64,000 bases of DNA, taken from contig CAZKUN010000014.1 of NCBI GenBank assembly GCA_964555935.1, positions 1 to 64,000 of the forward strand, in the 5' to 3' direction. Positions 25,110 to 33,177 of the stretch are shown here, one piece after another; position 1 is the stretch's first letter, and each line of letters opens with the position of its first letter. The DNA is from CAZKUN01 sp964555935. GTDB taxonomy: Bacteria; Armatimonadota; Zipacnadia; Zipacnadales; VGFC01. Under the pieces are notes generated by a model. It did no database searches and had not been told where the DNA came from. It worked only from the letters and a program-made list of their open reading frames with translations. A program made the translations under genes and the position numbers.

Positions 25110-27629
25110 ATGAACGTGCCTATCGCTCGACGCGCTCTGTTGCAGGTGGCGTTGGTGCTGGTATCCACAGCGGCGTTTGCCGCTCAACCCGACCTCATGG
25201 CTCGGTTTGCCGGCGAGACGGCGTGGTTTGGGGATGAAATCATCGGGACGGCGGGCGAGCAGAACACGTTCGCGGCCGTGAACGCCGGCGACGTCGGGGT
25301 GTATGAGGTCGCCATTGAGAACGAGGGAGCTGTCCGCGATAGCTTCCAGGTCCGCGTCAAACTCGAGGGCGAAGCCTGGAACGTGGCCTTCTATGATGCC
25401 CTCGGCACCGGCGGCAATGACATCACGGCCACGGCGACGGGGGCTGCGCCGTGGATTGTCGGACCGATCGAGCCGGGGGCCGCGGCGGGCTTCCGCATTG
25501 AGATCACCACGCCCGGCGATGCCATAGAGAAGGCCCGGACCATTGTGATTCTGCGCGCGGCGTCGGTTGGTGACGCGGATGAGAAGGACGCGCTCCGGGT
25601 TGCTGTCCGGGCCCGAACCGGGGGCGGGACGCCTGACGACGGGCGGACGGTCCTTGATGACGAGGCGGCGCTTGGCGCCGGCAGCGAGCAGTTGGAGACG
25701 GGCGAGTATGTGAAGGTCTACCAAGTCGACGTTGAGCGCGATGACAAGGTCCAGATCACGCTCGACACCGAGGGCTTCGCTGGCTATCTCGCGGCCGACG
25801 TGCCGGGAGGGGATATGAGTCAGCAGACCGGCGGGGTCGGCGAGCGAGTGGAACTGGACGTGACAGCGGTCGAGGCGGGTGAACTGCTCATCTACGTGAC
25901 GACTGCTGATGTTGGCGCTGAGGGACCATATAAGGTGACGGCGGTCCGCGCCGGCGGCGCCCCAGGGCCTGGCGCAGCAGTGCCCGCGCCCGGCCCGGCG
26001 CCGGATCCGGGAGACGCCGCCAACACGCTAGTTGATGAAGATGGAACGCTGGGGCCCGATAGCGCTCAACTGGAGACGGGCGAGTGGGTGGAGATCTACC
26101 GCGTGAATGTCGAGCGTGACGATGAGGTGCGCGTCTCGCTCGATCCTGATGGCTTCGCGGCCTACCTCGCCGTGGATCCGCCCGGCTCGGACATGGTCCA
26201 ACAGACCGGGGCGCTCGGTGCGCCCGTGCAGTTGGATGTATCGATTGCCGAGACCGGCGAGTTGGTCGCGTACGTGACGACGGCCGATGTCGGAGCACAG
26301 GGCTCGTACCACGTGACCATCGCGCGAGCAGGCGATGCTCAGCCGGGGACCGTCCCGATCGCTCCGGGGGGCTTGGTGGTGAACGACGGGTCGTTGCTCG
26401 ACGAGTTTGGTAAGCTCGGGCTGGCCAGCGACAAGCTGAGGTCGGGCGAGTTTTACAAGCTCTACACGGTGGCGGTGGATGCGGGCGAGGCAGTGACGAT
26501 CACGCTCGCGCCCACGGGTTTCGCCGGATACCTGGTGGTTGACGTGCCCGGCGGCGACCGGGAGCAGGAGGCCGGTAACAAGGGCGAGGACGTGGTGTTG
26601 ACGGTGACGCCGAAGGCCGATGGCGACGTGGAGATTTACGTGACGACCTCCCAGGCCGGCGAGAAGGGCGACTTCCGCATAACGGTGAGGCCGGCTTCGG
26701 CCGCCGGCCCTGTCCCGCAGCCGAGGCGTCAGCCAGGGACACCTCAGCCGGGGACGCTTCAGCCGGCGACACCCGCGCCGCTGCCCGGTAACGGTGAGGA
26801 TCCGTTCGACCGCGAGGGAACCGACCTGGCCAAGATGCAATCGCAGGTGCGGGCGCCGGCGGCGGATCCCCAGACGAACACGGGCCTGTTTGGCAAGACG
26901 CTGTATCACATGAAGCGTATCACCGTGACGATCTCCGGCAAGCATTACTATGAGGTGCTGAAACAGGTCGAAGAGAAGGTCGATGGCGAGTGGGAGACCG
27001 TCGACAAGGACGAATCAGAATGGCGCGAGCAGGCGATCGGCGTCGACTGGTATGATACGGGGCTATGGCCCGGATCGATGTACGTGCCTGATGACTTCAC
27101 GTGGACATTCCCCGATCTCACGTGGGATGGCAACATCTTCCGGGCCTACAACGAAGTGCATGGCGTGACCGGCGCGTTTGAGGTCGACGTGCTGGGCGTG
27201 ATCAGTCCCGATGGTAATCGCCTTGTCCAGCTCTACACCTGGATCATGCAGCAGGAGATCGACCCCGATCCGGGCACGCCAGGACAGGGGCTGCTCGCTC
27301 ACCTGCACCTGATCAAGGTGGTGCTGAACGACGTTCCGTACCAGCAGGACCTCGGCGCGTATCGCGGGAAGTTCGACACGCTCCGCGCATCGTTCCAGGA
27401 GCAGACCGACAATGGCACCAGGCCCGAGGCCTGCACGTATGAATACAGTGTCACCGGGCCGGACGCAGGGGATCGCATTCTGGAGTTGCGGGATCTGCGG
27501 ATGGACCCGTCGTTCTGCTGCCCGGACTACATCCCAGAGGATCGCCAGTTCACCAATGAGTACAGGCGGACAGAGTGGACAGGCGGCGACCGGCCGGCCG
27601 TAGTGTCGGTCCGGCTCGTCGGCGAATGA
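25110..27629 (+). CDS. Secreted protein with three PPC-like repeats and a proline-rich linker
   Basis: An 839-residue exported protein (signal peptide 1-26, ends TAAFAAQ). Residues 28-180 form a beta-sandwich reminiscent of bacterial COG1470-like/CARDB domains (NAGDVGVYEVAIENEGAVRDSF). Then three homologous PPC-like (pre-peptidase C-terminal) domains of about 95 residues follow. Each opens with L-x-SxQLxTGEYVKVY-type sequence and ends EIYVTTxxxGxxGxYxVTV (about 205-300, 330-425, 450-545). A repetitive linker of PQPRRQPGTPQPGTLQP type leads to a C-terminal domain of some 250 residues I do not recognise, containing CCPDY. The frame opens at 25050, but ATG 25110 has GGGAGGG and the signal peptide. 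Likely surface or periplasmic. Confidence 0.68.
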   Translation: MNVPIARRALLQVALVLVSTAAFAAQPDLMARFAGETAWFGDEIIGTAGEQNTFAAVNAGDVGVYEVAIENEGAVRDSFQVRVKLEGEAWNVAFYDALGTGGNDITATATGAAPWIVGPIEPGAAAGFRIEITTPGDAIEKARTIVILRAASVGDADEKDALRVAVRARTGGGTPDDGRTVLDDEAALGAGSEQLETGEYVKVYQVDVERDDKVQITLDTEGFAGYLAADVPGGDMSQQTGGVGERVELDVTAVEAGELLIYVTTADVGAEGPYKVTAVRAGGAPGPGAAVPAPGPAPDPGDAANTLVDEDGTLGPDSAQLETGEWVEIYRVNVERDDEVRVSLDPDGFAAYLAVDPPGSDMVQQTGALGAPVQLDVSIAETGELVAYVTTADVGAQGSYHVTIARAGDAQPGTVPIAPGGLVVNDGSLLDEFGKLGLASDKLRSGEFYKLYTVAVDAGEAVTITLAPTGFAGYLVVDVPGGDREQEAGNKGEDVVLTVTPKADGDVEIYVTTSQAGEKGDFRITVRPASAAGPVPQPRRQPGTPQPGTLQPATPAPLPGNGEDPFDREGTDLAKMQSQVRAPAADPQTNTGLFGKTLYHMKRITVTISGKHYYEVLKQVEEKVDGEWETVDKDESEWREQAIGVDWYDTGLWPGSMYVPDDFTWTFPDLTWDGNIFRAYNEVHGVTGAFEVDVLGVISPDGNRLVQLYTWIMQQEIDPDPGTPGQGLLAHLHLIKVVLNDVPYQQDLGAYRGKFDTLRASFQEQTDNGTRPEACTYEYSVTGPDAGDRILELRDLRMDPSFCCPDYIPEDRQFTNEYRRTEWTGGDRPAVVSVRLVGE

Positions 27630-27655
27630 CGACAGACAGATGCTGAGGTGAGTGG

Positions 27656-29515
27656 ATGGATGACGCAATCCGTCAATTGATCGAGGCCCTCCCTGACGGG
27701 CACGTCCCGTTTGCAGGCTCTGAGCACGCGATGCCCGTCGCGAGCGCGCTACTTGGACGCGATGCCGATTTGGCATCTCTGCGCGATCAATTGGCCGATG
27801 CTGATGACCTGAAGGCCGTGCTGGAGCCCGTAGCGCTCGCCGCCGAGGCGATCGAATCATCCGCCGCGGATCGCGATACGTACTTCCTTGACGATGCCTC
27901 AGCGCGTGGCGCCGTGTTCAGCGGGGCCAAGTGGCGGGCGGGATGGGTGCTGTTGGCCGGGAGCGGGATCACGGACGAGCTTGTCGACCGACTCAAGACA
28001 GGCCAGTACATGGTCTTTGCCGCCGGCCGTGATGAGCAGGCCGACCATCCCCTGCCGGAGCGGCAGACGGGCGCGATCTACTACGGACAGCTGATGGCGC
28101 GGTACGGGATGACATGGGGGATGATCGCGCCTGGCGATGACCATGAGCTTGGCCATTTCCTCGAGGCAGACATGCCGGGGGCGATGGTGGTCCTCGGTGA
28201 TGTCGGGCCGGTGGAAGGGCTGGTCCTGCTGAGTCTGATGAAGCTGGGCTGCCCCGCCATTGTCGGCCCTGAGTTCGCGCATGAAATCGGCCCCAAAGCC
28301 GTTGCGAGAAACGATGACGAGGTCTGCGAGACGTTGCTCGCGCTCCCCAACATGCGCGTGCGCTCGGCGGGTGGAGAGCTGGTGGCGCTACCGGAGCCGG
28401 CTGACCCGGCGCATGCCCGCGAGGAGCTTGACCCCGTCCGAACGGTGAGAGGCATCCTCCAACTGCGGCCCGGGCCGACCGATGGCGGTGTAGCTGTGAC
28501 CGGGGATCCGGGCTCTGATGCGGTCGTGGTGCTGGTGGATGTGGATGATCCTGATTTGGATCTCGGGATATCGGCTCATCTCGAGGCGCAGGCGGTGGGG
28601 TATGGATCGTACCTGCCTGGGACGCGCTCGCGACGCGACGATGCCGGAGCCTATCTCGTTGAGTTTGCCGATGGCGCGGAATTGGACGCGGAGTTGCTCG
28701 GGCGCGTGATCCAGACGGGCTTGAAGCGCGATTTCCCGCGCCTCGGGCGCATCGGGGTGCAGGTCCTCTTCGGCGAGACAGCGGTTGCGGCCGAGGCTGA
28801 CGCGGCGCGCGAGCTGGCGAGGAAGCGCGACGAGGAACTGGCGGCGGAGAGCGAAGCGAATGTCGACGAGTTCTACGCCTGCATTGACTGTCAGCCGTTC
28901 GCGCTCAATCACGTGTGCGTCGTGACGCCGGATCGCCCGCCGATGTGCGGGAAGAGCCGGCTGTCGATGAAGGCTCAGGCCCTCTGGGGTGGCTACGCCC
29001 GCCCGTGGACGCGGCGTGACAAGCTGGATGAGGAACTTCGGCGCCGGATCCCTAAGGGCGAGGTCATCGACGCTGAGGCCGGGGAGTGGACGGGCGTCAA
29101 CGAGCTAGTCAACGACTTGACCGGCGGCAAGCTCGAGCGCGTGCGCTTGCACAGCGTCTGCGAGGCACCACACACGTCTTGCGGGTGTTTCGGGGCGTTG
29201 GCGTTCCAGATTTCGGGCACGAATTGGGTCGGCGTGATGCATCGGGGCTATGAGGGCGAAGCGCCCGGCGGCGTGACGTGGTCGATTCTGGCCAATCGGG
29301 CAGGTGGGAAGCAGCACGCCGGCGTGACGGGAATCTCGCTGGCGTATCTCAAGAGTCCGAGGTTTCTTGCCGGTGAGGGTGGGCCTGGGGCGGTGAAGTG
29401 GGCCACCACGCGCGCAAAGGACCTGCTGACGGATCAGCTTCCGCCAGGCGCGAGCGTAGCGACTGAGAGCGACGCGACAACGATTGATGAACTGCGAGCC
29501 TACGTGGATCGGTGA
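27656..29515 (+). CDS. Acetyl-CoA synthase beta/CdhC-type protein with complete A-cluster motif
   Basis: A 619-residue protein homologous to the acetyl-CoA synthase subunit (AcsB/CdhC) of CO dehydrogenase/acetyl-CoA synthase. C409, C412, C421 and C431 (FYACIDCQPFALNHVCVVTP...MCG) have the same 3/9/10 spacing as the [4Fe-4S] ligands C506, C509, C518 and C528 of Moorella AcsB. The Ni-binding C-G-C follows at 509-511 (HTSCGCF), with flanking family signatures GEWTGVNELV, LHSVCEAPHTSC and GVMHRGYEGEAPGGV. The N-terminal region (DEQADHPLPERQTGAIYYGQLMA) matches the domain that precedes the A-cluster domain in AcsB/CdhC. Known family role: condensing CO, a methyl group and CoA. No CODH, corrinoid protein or maturation ATPase is nearby. 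It lies 26 bp after the PPC-repeat gene, with GGTGAG before the ATG. Confidence 0.85.
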   Translation: MDDAIRQLIEALPDGHVPFAGSEHAMPVASALLGRDADLASLRDQLADADDLKAVLEPVALAAEAIESSAADRDTYFLDDASARGAVFSGAKWRAGWVLLAGSGITDELVDRLKTGQYMVFAAGRDEQADHPLPERQTGAIYYGQLMARYGMTWGMIAPGDDHELGHFLEADMPGAMVVLGDVGPVEGLVLLSLMKLGCPAIVGPEFAHEIGPKAVARNDDEVCETLLALPNMRVRSAGGELVALPEPADPAHAREELDPVRTVRGILQLRPGPTDGGVAVTGDPGSDAVVVLVDVDDPDLDLGISAHLEAQAVGYGSYLPGTRSRRDDAGAYLVEFADGAELDAELLGRVIQTGLKRDFPRLGRIGVQVLFGETAVAAEADAARELARKRDEELAAESEANVDEFYACIDCQPFALNHVCVVTPDRPPMCGKSRLSMKAQALWGGYARPWTRRDKLDEELRRRIPKGEVIDAEAGEWTGVNELVNDLTGGKLERVRLHSVCEAPHTSCGCFGALAFQISGTNWVGVMHRGYEGEAPGGVTWSILANRAGGKQHAGVTGISLAYLKSPRFLAGEGGPGAVKWATTRAKDLLTDQLPPGASVATESDATTIDELRAYVDR

Positions 29516-29535
29516 CCGTCAACCACGTCTACGGC

Positions 29536-29739
29536 CTATTGGGCCGCTGAACGCGGCGCATCGGCGTCGATGCGCTGCCGGCGTGGGAGCCGTTTGACAC
29601 CGGTGGCTCGCTCCCGAGCACTGTCAATGAGGCGACGGATTTCCTGGTGGCGGCTGTGTCTGCTTGGGCCGTTCGGCCGGACTGCCGAGTAGCTGACTGC
29701 CCCTTCTTCCGGTCCCCCAAGTACTGGCTTCATTGCCAT
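29536..29739 (-). CDS. Possible small basic protein (67 aa)
   Basis: Short frame starting MAMKPVLGGPEEGAVSYSAV and ending in an Arg-rich tail (KRLPRRQRIDADAPRSAAQ). It is supported by a very good ribosome site (GAGGAGG, complement of about 29742-29748) 1-5 bp before ATG 29739 or 6-11 bp before the second ATG at 29733, and by a TATGAT -10-like element about 30 bp upstream. No homology is recognised and codon use cannot be judged at this length. It may be spurious. It is transcribed away from dtxR. Confidence 0.35.
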   Translation of the reverse strand: MAMKPVLGGPEEGAVSYSAVRPNGPSRHSRHQEIRRLIDSARERATGVKRLPRRQRIDADAPRSAAQ

Positions 29740-29973
29740 TCCTCCTCTGGGACGAGGTATGCTAACTGTATCATACCCTACCTTGGCGCGTCATCGCACC
29801 GATATCTACTAACGTGGATCGCCAGCGTTCTCCTCCATTGTTTATAGGTATTTTACATGAAACTTATACTCGCAGCGGGTGATCACGAGCCTCGCGACAC
29901 CCGGTTCCGCCGGAGAATACGAGCATAATCGTGTTAAGTAGACCGCGGGACGCGCCGTGGCGCACGGAAGAAG

Positions 29974-29987
29974 TTAGTCTCGCCTAA
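29974..29987. promoter_or_regulatory. DtxR/IdeR-type operator
   Basis: TTAGTCTCGCCTAA contains TTAG and CTAA half sites as an inverted repeat and closely resembles the start of the DtxR/IdeR consensus TTAGGTTAGCCTAA. It sits 8 bp upstream of the -35 element of the dtxR-feo promoter, consistent with iron-dependent autoregulation. Confidence 0.5.
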
Positions 29988-29995
29988 GATTCCTG

Positions 29996-30024
29996 TTGAC
30001 ACCGAAACTTTTTCGTGGTATCTA
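29996..30024 (+). promoter_or_regulatory. Putative sigma70 promoter of the dtxR-feo operon
   Basis: Perfect -35 TTGACA (29996-30001), 17-bp spacer, -10 TATCTA (30019-30024) preceded by TGG, i.e. an extended -10. Transcription would start near 30031, placing the ATG at 30086 behind a leader of about 55 nt. Confidence 0.5.
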
Positions 30025-30085
30025 GTGCTCGTTATCATTGGGGAAAATGGACGCAGCACCCCCCAGAAGCCCATCGATTACTACA

Positions 30086-30559
30086 ATGAGCGCGGAATCA
30101 CTGCAACTGACGGCGAGCATGGAGGACTACCTGGAAGCCATCTATCGGCTTGCCAGGGACAAGCGCGTCGTCCGCGTGCGAGACGTTGCGAAGAGCGTTG
30201 GCGTCACACCCCCTAGCGCGACAGGCGCGATCAAGGCCCTCAAGGCTCGAGGACTTGTATCCCACGAGAAGTACGAAGACGTGCTCCTAACTGACATCGG
30301 CGAGGCCGTAGCCGCCGACGTGAACTCGCGCCACGAGGAACTGCGCTCGTTCTTCGAGGATGTGCTATTGCTGGATCCGGACCTGTCAGAATCCGAGGCG
30401 TGCGCGCTCGAGCACAGCATCAGCGGGCAAACGCTCGAGCGTCTGCGACGCTTCTTGAGCTGCATTCGACACTGCGGCGGGAGTCAGCCAGGCTGCATCC
30501 GCGATTTCCGGGAACTAGTTGATGCCGGCGACGGCCCTGAAGGGCTGGAGGAAGACTAA
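30086..30559 (+). CDS. DtxR-family metal-dependent repressor
   Basis: A 157-residue winged-helix regulator. LTASMEDYLEAIYRLARDKR begins the DNA-binding domain, with recognition helix region VRDVAKSVGVTPPSATGAIKALKARGLV. The dimerisation/metal domain carries RHEELRSFFEDVL and ESEACALEHSIS, with the His and Glu ligands of the family. The C-terminal Cys residues (FLSCIRHCGGSQPGC) resemble those in feo-linked DtxR proteins. The frame can be extended to TTG 30038 or ATG 30047, but family alignment favours ATG 30086; no start has a good ribosome site. It is first of the feo operon and probably represses it when iron (or manganese) is plentiful. Confidence 0.85.
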   Translation: MSAESLQLTASMEDYLEAIYRLARDKRVVRVRDVAKSVGVTPPSATGAIKALKARGLVSHEKYEDVLLTDIGEAVAADVNSRHEELRSFFEDVLLLDPDLSESEACALEHSISGQTLERLRRFLSCIRHCGGSQPGCIRDFRELVDAGDGPEGLEED

Positions 30560-30564
30560 CCCTG

Positions 30565-30792
30565 ATGCCACTCACGAGTCTGGTGCCGGGACAGCGAGCC
30601 GTCGTGACGGAGTTAAGCGGGGGCAAGACCATGCGTCGCAGGCTGGCGTCGATGGGCCTGACGGTTGGCGCGGAAGTCGAGAGCGTCATCAGCCGCGGGC
30701 GCGGCCCGATCGTGGTAGCGGTCAGGCAGACGCGCCTCGCTCTTGGAAGAGGCTTGGCCGCCAAGGTCGTAGTGGATCCGGTGGAGGACTGA
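30565..30792 (+). CDS. feoA: FeoA ferrous iron transport protein
   Basis: A 75-residue SH3-like FeoA protein: VPGQRAVVTELSGGKTMRRRLASMGLTVGAEV and the ending GLAAKVVVDP are typical. FeoA is a small cytoplasmic partner of FeoB needed for Fe(II) uptake. It starts 5 bp after the dtxR stop codon and ends 1 bp before the feoB start, so the three genes are cotranscribed. Confidence 0.93.
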   Translation: MPLTSLVPGQRAVVTELSGGKTMRRRLASMGLTVGAEVESVISRGRGPIVVAVRQTRLALGRGLAAKVVVDPVED

Positions 30793-30793
30793 A

Positions 30794-32842
30794 GTGGGAC
30801 GCGTGACGACAGACGCCAAGGAACACCAACTGACGATTGCCCTCGCGGGCAACCCCAACTCAGGCAAGACGACGCTCTTTAACGACCTTACGGGCTCACA
30901 CCAGCATGTAGGCAACTGGCCTGGCGTGACGGTCGAGCGCAAAGAGGGTACCTGTCAGCTCGACGGGCCGCGGACGCTTCTGGTCGACCTGCCGGGCACC
31001 TACAGCCTCACCGCGAACTCGCCAGACGAGATGGTCGCCCGTGATTTCGTCCTGCATGGCGGCACGGATGCGGTGATCGCGGTTGTGGATGCCGCCAACC
31101 TCGAGCGCAACCTCTACTTCGTCCTCCAACTCATCGAACTCGACGCGCCGGTGATCGTCGCCCTGAACATGAGCGACATCGCCGAGGACCGCGGCTTCAT
31201 CATCAACGTGGATAAGCTGAGCGAGCTGCTCGACGTGCCCGTTGTGGCGACCTGCGCGAATGTGGGCGAGGGCATTGAGAGGCTCTGGGAGCAGGCGCTG
31301 AAGGTCGCTCAGCAGCAGCCCGTGCCGCGTCCCATCAGCTATGGACGGCAAGTGGATGAGGCAATCGCGAACATCATCGGGGCGATCGAGCTAGCGCCGG
31401 AGGTTGCCGAGGAGCACCCCACGCGCTGGCTGGCGATCAGCCTCTTGGTCGGCGACGAAACGCATCTCCCCGACCACAGGGAGGCCGATCAGCGCATCGG
31501 CCACGTGCGCAGGACTGCGCGAGCCAACGCCAGGCATCTGGAGGACGTTACCGCCGACACAGCCGAGGCCACCATCATCAACGGTCGCTACGGCGCGATC
31601 CAGGGCGTGTGCCGCGAGGCGGTTCTTGAGCCAGACGATGCGCGCGAGACCCCGTCGGACCGGGTGGACAGGTACCTGCTGCACCAGATCTGGGGTCTCC
31701 CCATATTGCTCGTCGCGCTGGGGGGCATGTTTCAGCTGACTTTCACGGTGGGCGCGTATCCGAGTGGCTGGATTGAGGTGGGATGCGAGAAGCTCGGGGA
31801 GTACATCACGACGTTGGTCGCCCCGGGGCCGCTGCAGTCGCTGTTGGTGGACGGTATCATCGGCGGCGTCGGTGGAGTGCTTGTCTTCGTGCCTCAGATC
31901 TTCATCCTTTTCGCGATCATCGCGATATTGGAAGACAGCGGCTACATGGCGCGAGCCGCCTTCCTGATGGACCGGATCATGCACGCGATGGGCCTCCACG
32001 GGAAGGCGTTCATCCCGATGATCATGGGCTTTGGCTGCAACGTGCCCGCGATCATGGCCACGCGCACGCTCGAATCAGAGCGCGACAGACTCGTGACGAT
32101 CATGGTGGCGCCCTTGATGTCGTGCAGCGCGCGACTGCCCGTGTACGCTCTGCTCGCGGGGACGCTATTCGGGGGGTATGCGGGGCTCGTTATCTTCTCC
32201 ATGTACGGGTTAGGCATCGTCTTGGCCGCGATCGTTGCCCGAATCTTCGGCAAACACATTGTGCCCGGCGAGGAAGAGCCGTTTGTCATGGAACTCCCGC
32301 CCTATCACAAGCCGACTCTGAAAGGCATCCTGATCCACACGTGGGAGCGCGGCAAGCTCTTCCTGCAGAAAGCAGGGACGCTGATCCTGTGCGGAGCCAT
32401 CATCATGTGGTTCCTGAGCGCGTTCCCGTGGGGTGTCGAGATCGCCGGCGAAGACAGCTACGCGGGCCAAATCGGCAAGTTCATCGCGCCGATTTTCCAC
32501 CCTCTCGGTCTCGCCTGGCGAGAGACGGTGGCGCTCATCAGCGGGCTCTTCGCGAAGGAGATCGTCGTCTCGACGATGGGTGTCCTGTACGGCCTCGGCG
32601 GCGAGGCGGGCGAGCAGGAGATCGGCGCCGCCATTGCCGGCAGCCACCTGACGCCGCTGTCGGGTTACGCCATGATGGCTTTTGTGCTGATCTACGCTCC
32701 GTGCGTGGCGGCGATTGCGGCCGTCAAGCGAGAGACGGGCTCGTGGAAGTGGACGGCGATCTCAGTCGGGTATCTCTGCGGGCTCGCATGGTTGGTCGGC
32801 TTCATCATCTACCAAGGCGGGAAGCTGCTAGGATTGGAGTAG
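30794..32842 (+). CDS. feoB: FeoB ferrous iron transporter
   Basis: A 682-residue FeoB. The N-terminal G-protein domain has G1 GNPNSGKT (19-26), G3 DLPGTYSL (from D65) and G4 NMSD (125-128). A GDI-like spacer follows, then the membrane part with Gate motifs (VDGIIGGVGGVLVFVPQIFILF, GFGCNVPAIMATRTLES, PLMSCSARLPVYALLAG) and a second Gate repeat (ALISGLFAKEIVVSTMGVLYG, YAPCVAAIAAVKRE). It starts at GTG 30794 with GGAGG in the end of feoA. It imports Fe(II), indicating growth where ferrous iron is available, i.e. low oxygen. Confidence 0.95.
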   Translation: MGRVTTDAKEHQLTIALAGNPNSGKTTLFNDLTGSHQHVGNWPGVTVERKEGTCQLDGPRTLLVDLPGTYSLTANSPDEMVARDFVLHGGTDAVIAVVDAANLERNLYFVLQLIELDAPVIVALNMSDIAEDRGFIINVDKLSELLDVPVVATCANVGEGIERLWEQALKVAQQQPVPRPISYGRQVDEAIANIIGAIELAPEVAEEHPTRWLAISLLVGDETHLPDHREADQRIGHVRRTARANARHLEDVTADTAEATIINGRYGAIQGVCREAVLEPDDARETPSDRVDRYLLHQIWGLPILLVALGGMFQLTFTVGAYPSGWIEVGCEKLGEYITTLVAPGPLQSLLVDGIIGGVGGVLVFVPQIFILFAIIAILEDSGYMARAAFLMDRIMHAMGLHGKAFIPMIMGFGCNVPAIMATRTLESERDRLVTIMVAPLMSCSARLPVYALLAGTLFGGYAGLVIFSMYGLGIVLAAIVARIFGKHIVPGEEEPFVMELPPYHKPTLKGILIHTWERGKLFLQKAGTLILCGAIIMWFLSAFPWGVEIAGEDSYAGQIGKFIAPIFHPLGLAWRETVALISGLFAKEIVVSTMGVLYGLGGEAGEQEIGAAIAGSHLTPLSGYAMMAFVLIYAPCVAAIAAVKRETGSWKWTAISVGYLCGLAWLVGFIIYQGGKLLGLE

Positions 32843-32852
32843 GAGAGACGCC

Positions 32853-33035
32853 ATGTGGGAGACACTCGCAATCGCTCTGGTCGTGGCGGCCGCAGCCGCT
32901 TACATTATCCATCGCACTTGGTCCGGCGCGTCAAAGGGCGACTGCAGTTGCGATGGTGGATGCGACAGTTGCGCGGCGGGAAGCGGCTCGTTGACCTGCC
33001 CGCCCGAGGCGGGCGGGGAGAACGACGACACGTAA
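32853..33035 (+). CDS. FeoB-associated Cys-rich membrane protein
   Basis: A 60-residue protein with one N-terminal membrane helix (LAIALVVAAAAAYIIHRTW) followed by a Cys-rich tail (GDCSCDGGCDSCAAGSG). This matches the small Cys-rich proteins encoded directly after feoB in many bacteria; they may bind Fe or an Fe-S cluster like FeoC. It follows feoB by 10 bp with GGAGAG before the ATG and closes the operon, before the stem-loop at 33048-33077. Confidence 0.85.
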   Translation: MWETLAIALVVAAAAAYIIHRTWSGASKGDCSCDGGCDSCAAGSGSLTCPPEAGGENDDT

Positions 33036-33047
33036 CGTAGAACTAAT

Positions 33048-33077
33048 GATGCGCGGGTGCTGGAACACCCGCGCATC
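33048..33077 (+). terminator. Stem-loop terminating the feo operon
   Basis: Perfect 12-bp arms GATGCGCGGGTG (33048-33059) and CACCCGCGCATC (33066-33077) around the loop CTGGAA, 12 bp after the last feo-operon gene. There is no T-tract, but the stem is very stable. Confidence 0.7.
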
Positions 33078-33082
33078 CGTAA

Positions 33083-33156
33083 GAGACGGCTGATGCCATC
33101 CCTTCACTGCTTGGCATCATACCGTCTCCAATCACAGCCGTCAACCACGGCGGCTG
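33083..33156 (+). promoter_or_regulatory. Further stem-loops in the leader of the pseudopilin gene
   Basis: A second hairpin pairs GAGACGG + GATGCCA (33083-33098) with TGGCATC + CCGTCTC (33112-33128) with a small internal loop. A third pairs CAGCCG with CGGCTG just downstream, before the AGGGAG ribosome site at about 33163-33170. They might form a structured 5' leader. No known riboswitch consensus, including the c-di-GMP GEMM motif, is recognised. Confidence 0.4.
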
Positions 33157-33177
33157 ACCCAAAAGGGAGACTGACTG

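Larger units (their letters stand above)
29516..30085. other. AT-richer intergenic region upstream of the iron operon
   Basis: This stretch of about 570 bp lies between the acetyl-CoA synthase gene and dtxR. It holds a possible small minus-strand gene (29536-29739), a DtxR-type box (29974-29987) and a promoter (29996-30024). The part from about 29740 to 30040 is clearly richer in A+T than its surroundings, as expected for regulatory DNA. A 23-codon frame from ATG 29857 lacks a ribosome site and is not called. Confidence 0.55.

Noticed and set aside
29857..29928. 23-codon frame starting MKLILAAGDHEP
   Set aside because: No ribosome binding site and too short to support.
33083..33156. c-di-GMP (GEMM-I) riboswitch upstream of the pseudopilin
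   Set aside because: Position would fit, but the conserved GEMM loop sequences are not present.
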